Shown here in pieces: positions 5,832 through 6,598 of a stretch of DNA of 6,598 nt. Under the pieces are notes generated by a model that was not told the DNA's origin, searched no databases, and worked only from the letters and a program-made list of their open reading frames with translations. Origin of the DNA: an uncultured Spongiibacteraceae bacterium (lineage in GTDB: Bacteria > Pseudomonadota > Gammaproteobacteria > Pseudomonadales > Dasaniaceae). The stretch lies in contig CALBVI010000479.1 of the NCBI GenBank assembly GCA_937969395.1, positions 1 through 6,598 of the forward strand, given 5' to 3'. How positions within the stretch are numbered: the first letter of the stretch is position 1; each line of letters opens with the position of its first letter. Made by a program: the position numbers and the translations under genes.

Positions 5832-6598
5832 TTAACATTGAGCTCCACAGCTCGGTATGCGTGGGCATTGATTACTGCGACGGCAAATAAGTAATGCTTC
5901 TTGTTCTAGGCCTTGTTCCATCCAGGCAATGTTGATAATTTTTGCCACACTTTTTAGTTCTTTCTTTACCTGCCGGTTGAGTTTTGCACTACCGCCGTTT
6001 TCACGGCAGTCGCGCTGTACTTGTTCAGCCAGTGCGTTAGCGTCTTTACCTTGAGCCTCTAGAGCGGGGTTAATATCGACGCCAGCACACAGTACGTGTT
6101 TATTGCCCGCTAAATCATTGACGATAACTGAGATGCAAGCATAAATTCGCGGGCCATCGTTGGTATTTAATACTGATATTTGTGCTGCTGAGGTTTTGTC
6201 ACTGGTATTTAGCATTCGGAATACAGCCCAGTGTTGGCAAGGGTCAGCCACTAAACGCATATTTCCCCATGGTAAGGGAATACCATTACCTCGATAAACC
6301 GCTTTTAATTTTCCCGGTGGGTAGGCGTCGAAGTAATGCCAGTAACGATAATTTGAAACTGTAGACATACGCCTCATAGCGATGCCTTCTGTTATTTGGA
6401 ACATGTCAGCGACGCGATGAATGTCATGGGAGAATTGATCGAGTGCGCGTCTAAACGGAACCTTTGGACATAACAGTGCGCCTGCGAAATGGCTGCATTC
6501 GAAGTCGCGCCACGCTTGTAAAATATCTTGTGCGTGGACGCTAGGATTATCCTTTTTACCGCTGGTTAGTATCTGTGTTTGAGCTGCTCGAACAACGC
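5832..6598 (-). CDS. XRE-type transcriptional regulator, DUF3612/ScfR-like C-terminal part (start beyond window)
   Basis: The stop is at 5832-5834 and the frame is open to the window's right edge, giving about 254 visible residues. A Met at 6402-6404 could be read as a start, but conserved-looking sequence continues upstream of it (LQAWRDFECSHFAGALLCPK, codons within 6462-6524, then HDIHRVADMF), so that Met is internal. The visible part contains the degenerate IrrE/ImmA-like segment, then RRMSTVSNYRYWHYFDAYPP and GNGIPLPWGNMRLVADPCQHW, which I recognise as typical of the DUF3612 / short-chain-acyl-regulator (RamB, PccR) group. Their N-terminal XRE helix-turn-helix would lie outside the window. 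Studied relatives control acetate or propionate assimilation, which fits the nearby symporter. The C-terminus has four cysteines in a C-x5-C-x5-C-x3-C pattern. It is convergent with the exonuclease gene, 62 bp apart. I am fairly sure of the group, less of the exact family. Confidence 0.8.
   Translation of the reverse strand, partial: VVRAAQTQILTSGKKDNPSVHAQDILQAWRDFECSHFAGALLCPKVPFRRALDQFSHDIHRVADMFQITEGIAMRRMSTVSNYRYWHYFDAYPPGKLKAVYRGNGIPLPWGNMRLVADPCQHWAVFRMLNTSDKTSAAQISVLNTNDGPRIYACISVIVNDLAGNKHVLCAGVDINPALEAQGKDANALAEQVQRDCRENGGSAKLNRQVKKELKSVAKIINIAWMEQGLEQEALLICRRSNQCPRIPSCGAQC

Noticed and set aside
6182..6364. Plus-strand 60-codon open frame opposite the regulator
   Set aside because: It lies antisense to the strongly conserved regulator segment and encodes nothing recognisable.
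6402..6404. Met codon on the minus strand as the start of a 190-residue protein
   Set aside because: The frame stays open upstream to the window edge and encodes family-typical sequence (FAGALLCPK and neighbours), so the gene is longer and cut by the window.

Overview
The window looks like chromosomal DNA from a Gammaproteobacterium, probably marine. The evidence is the gene content (a DUF4212 / VC_2705-type sodium:solute symporter pair, a cNMP-CBS-DUF294 protein, a DnaQ-like exonuclease and a DUF3612/ScfR-like regulator), the Gram-negative outer-membrane barrel at the left edge, and a moderate-to-low GC content. I cannot name a genus from sequence alone. No tRNA, rRNA, insertion sequence, CRISPR array or phage gene was seen.

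Left to right: 1-202 is the 3' end of an outer-membrane beta-barrel gene. 203-449 is a non-coding stretch with an inverted repeat and a plausible sigma70 promoter. 450-2461 holds a two-gene operon, a small two-helix subunit (DUF4212) followed by a 577-residue SSS-family symporter, closed by a strong intrinsic terminator at 2492-2523. 2610-3104 encodes a small membrane-anchored, disulfide-prone extracytoplasmic protein of unknown function, preceded by a tandem 16-bp repeat. 3218-5077 encodes a multidomain signalling-type protein (degenerate cNMP-binding fold, CBS pair, DUF294 nucleotidyltransferase-like domain and its C-terminal partner domain). It overlaps by one base (TAATG) with a DEDDh 3'-5' exonuclease gene at 5077-5769. 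The end of that gene lies in a 16-bp perfect inverted repeat that probably serves as a shared terminator. From the right edge, a convergent gene on the minus strand (visible to 5832) encodes the C-terminal part of an XRE-type regulator related to the DUF3612/ScfR/RamB group; its start is outside the window.

Functional reading (inference): this looks like a carboxylate-uptake neighbourhood. The symporter pair probably imports a small organic acid such as acetate with Na+. The convergent regulator belongs to a group whose studied relatives control acetate or propionate metabolism. The CBS-DUF294 protein has the architecture of a nucleotide-sensing regulator and is translationally coupled to the exonuclease. 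How the coupled pair relates to the transporter is not known from this sequence and is the most interesting open question here.
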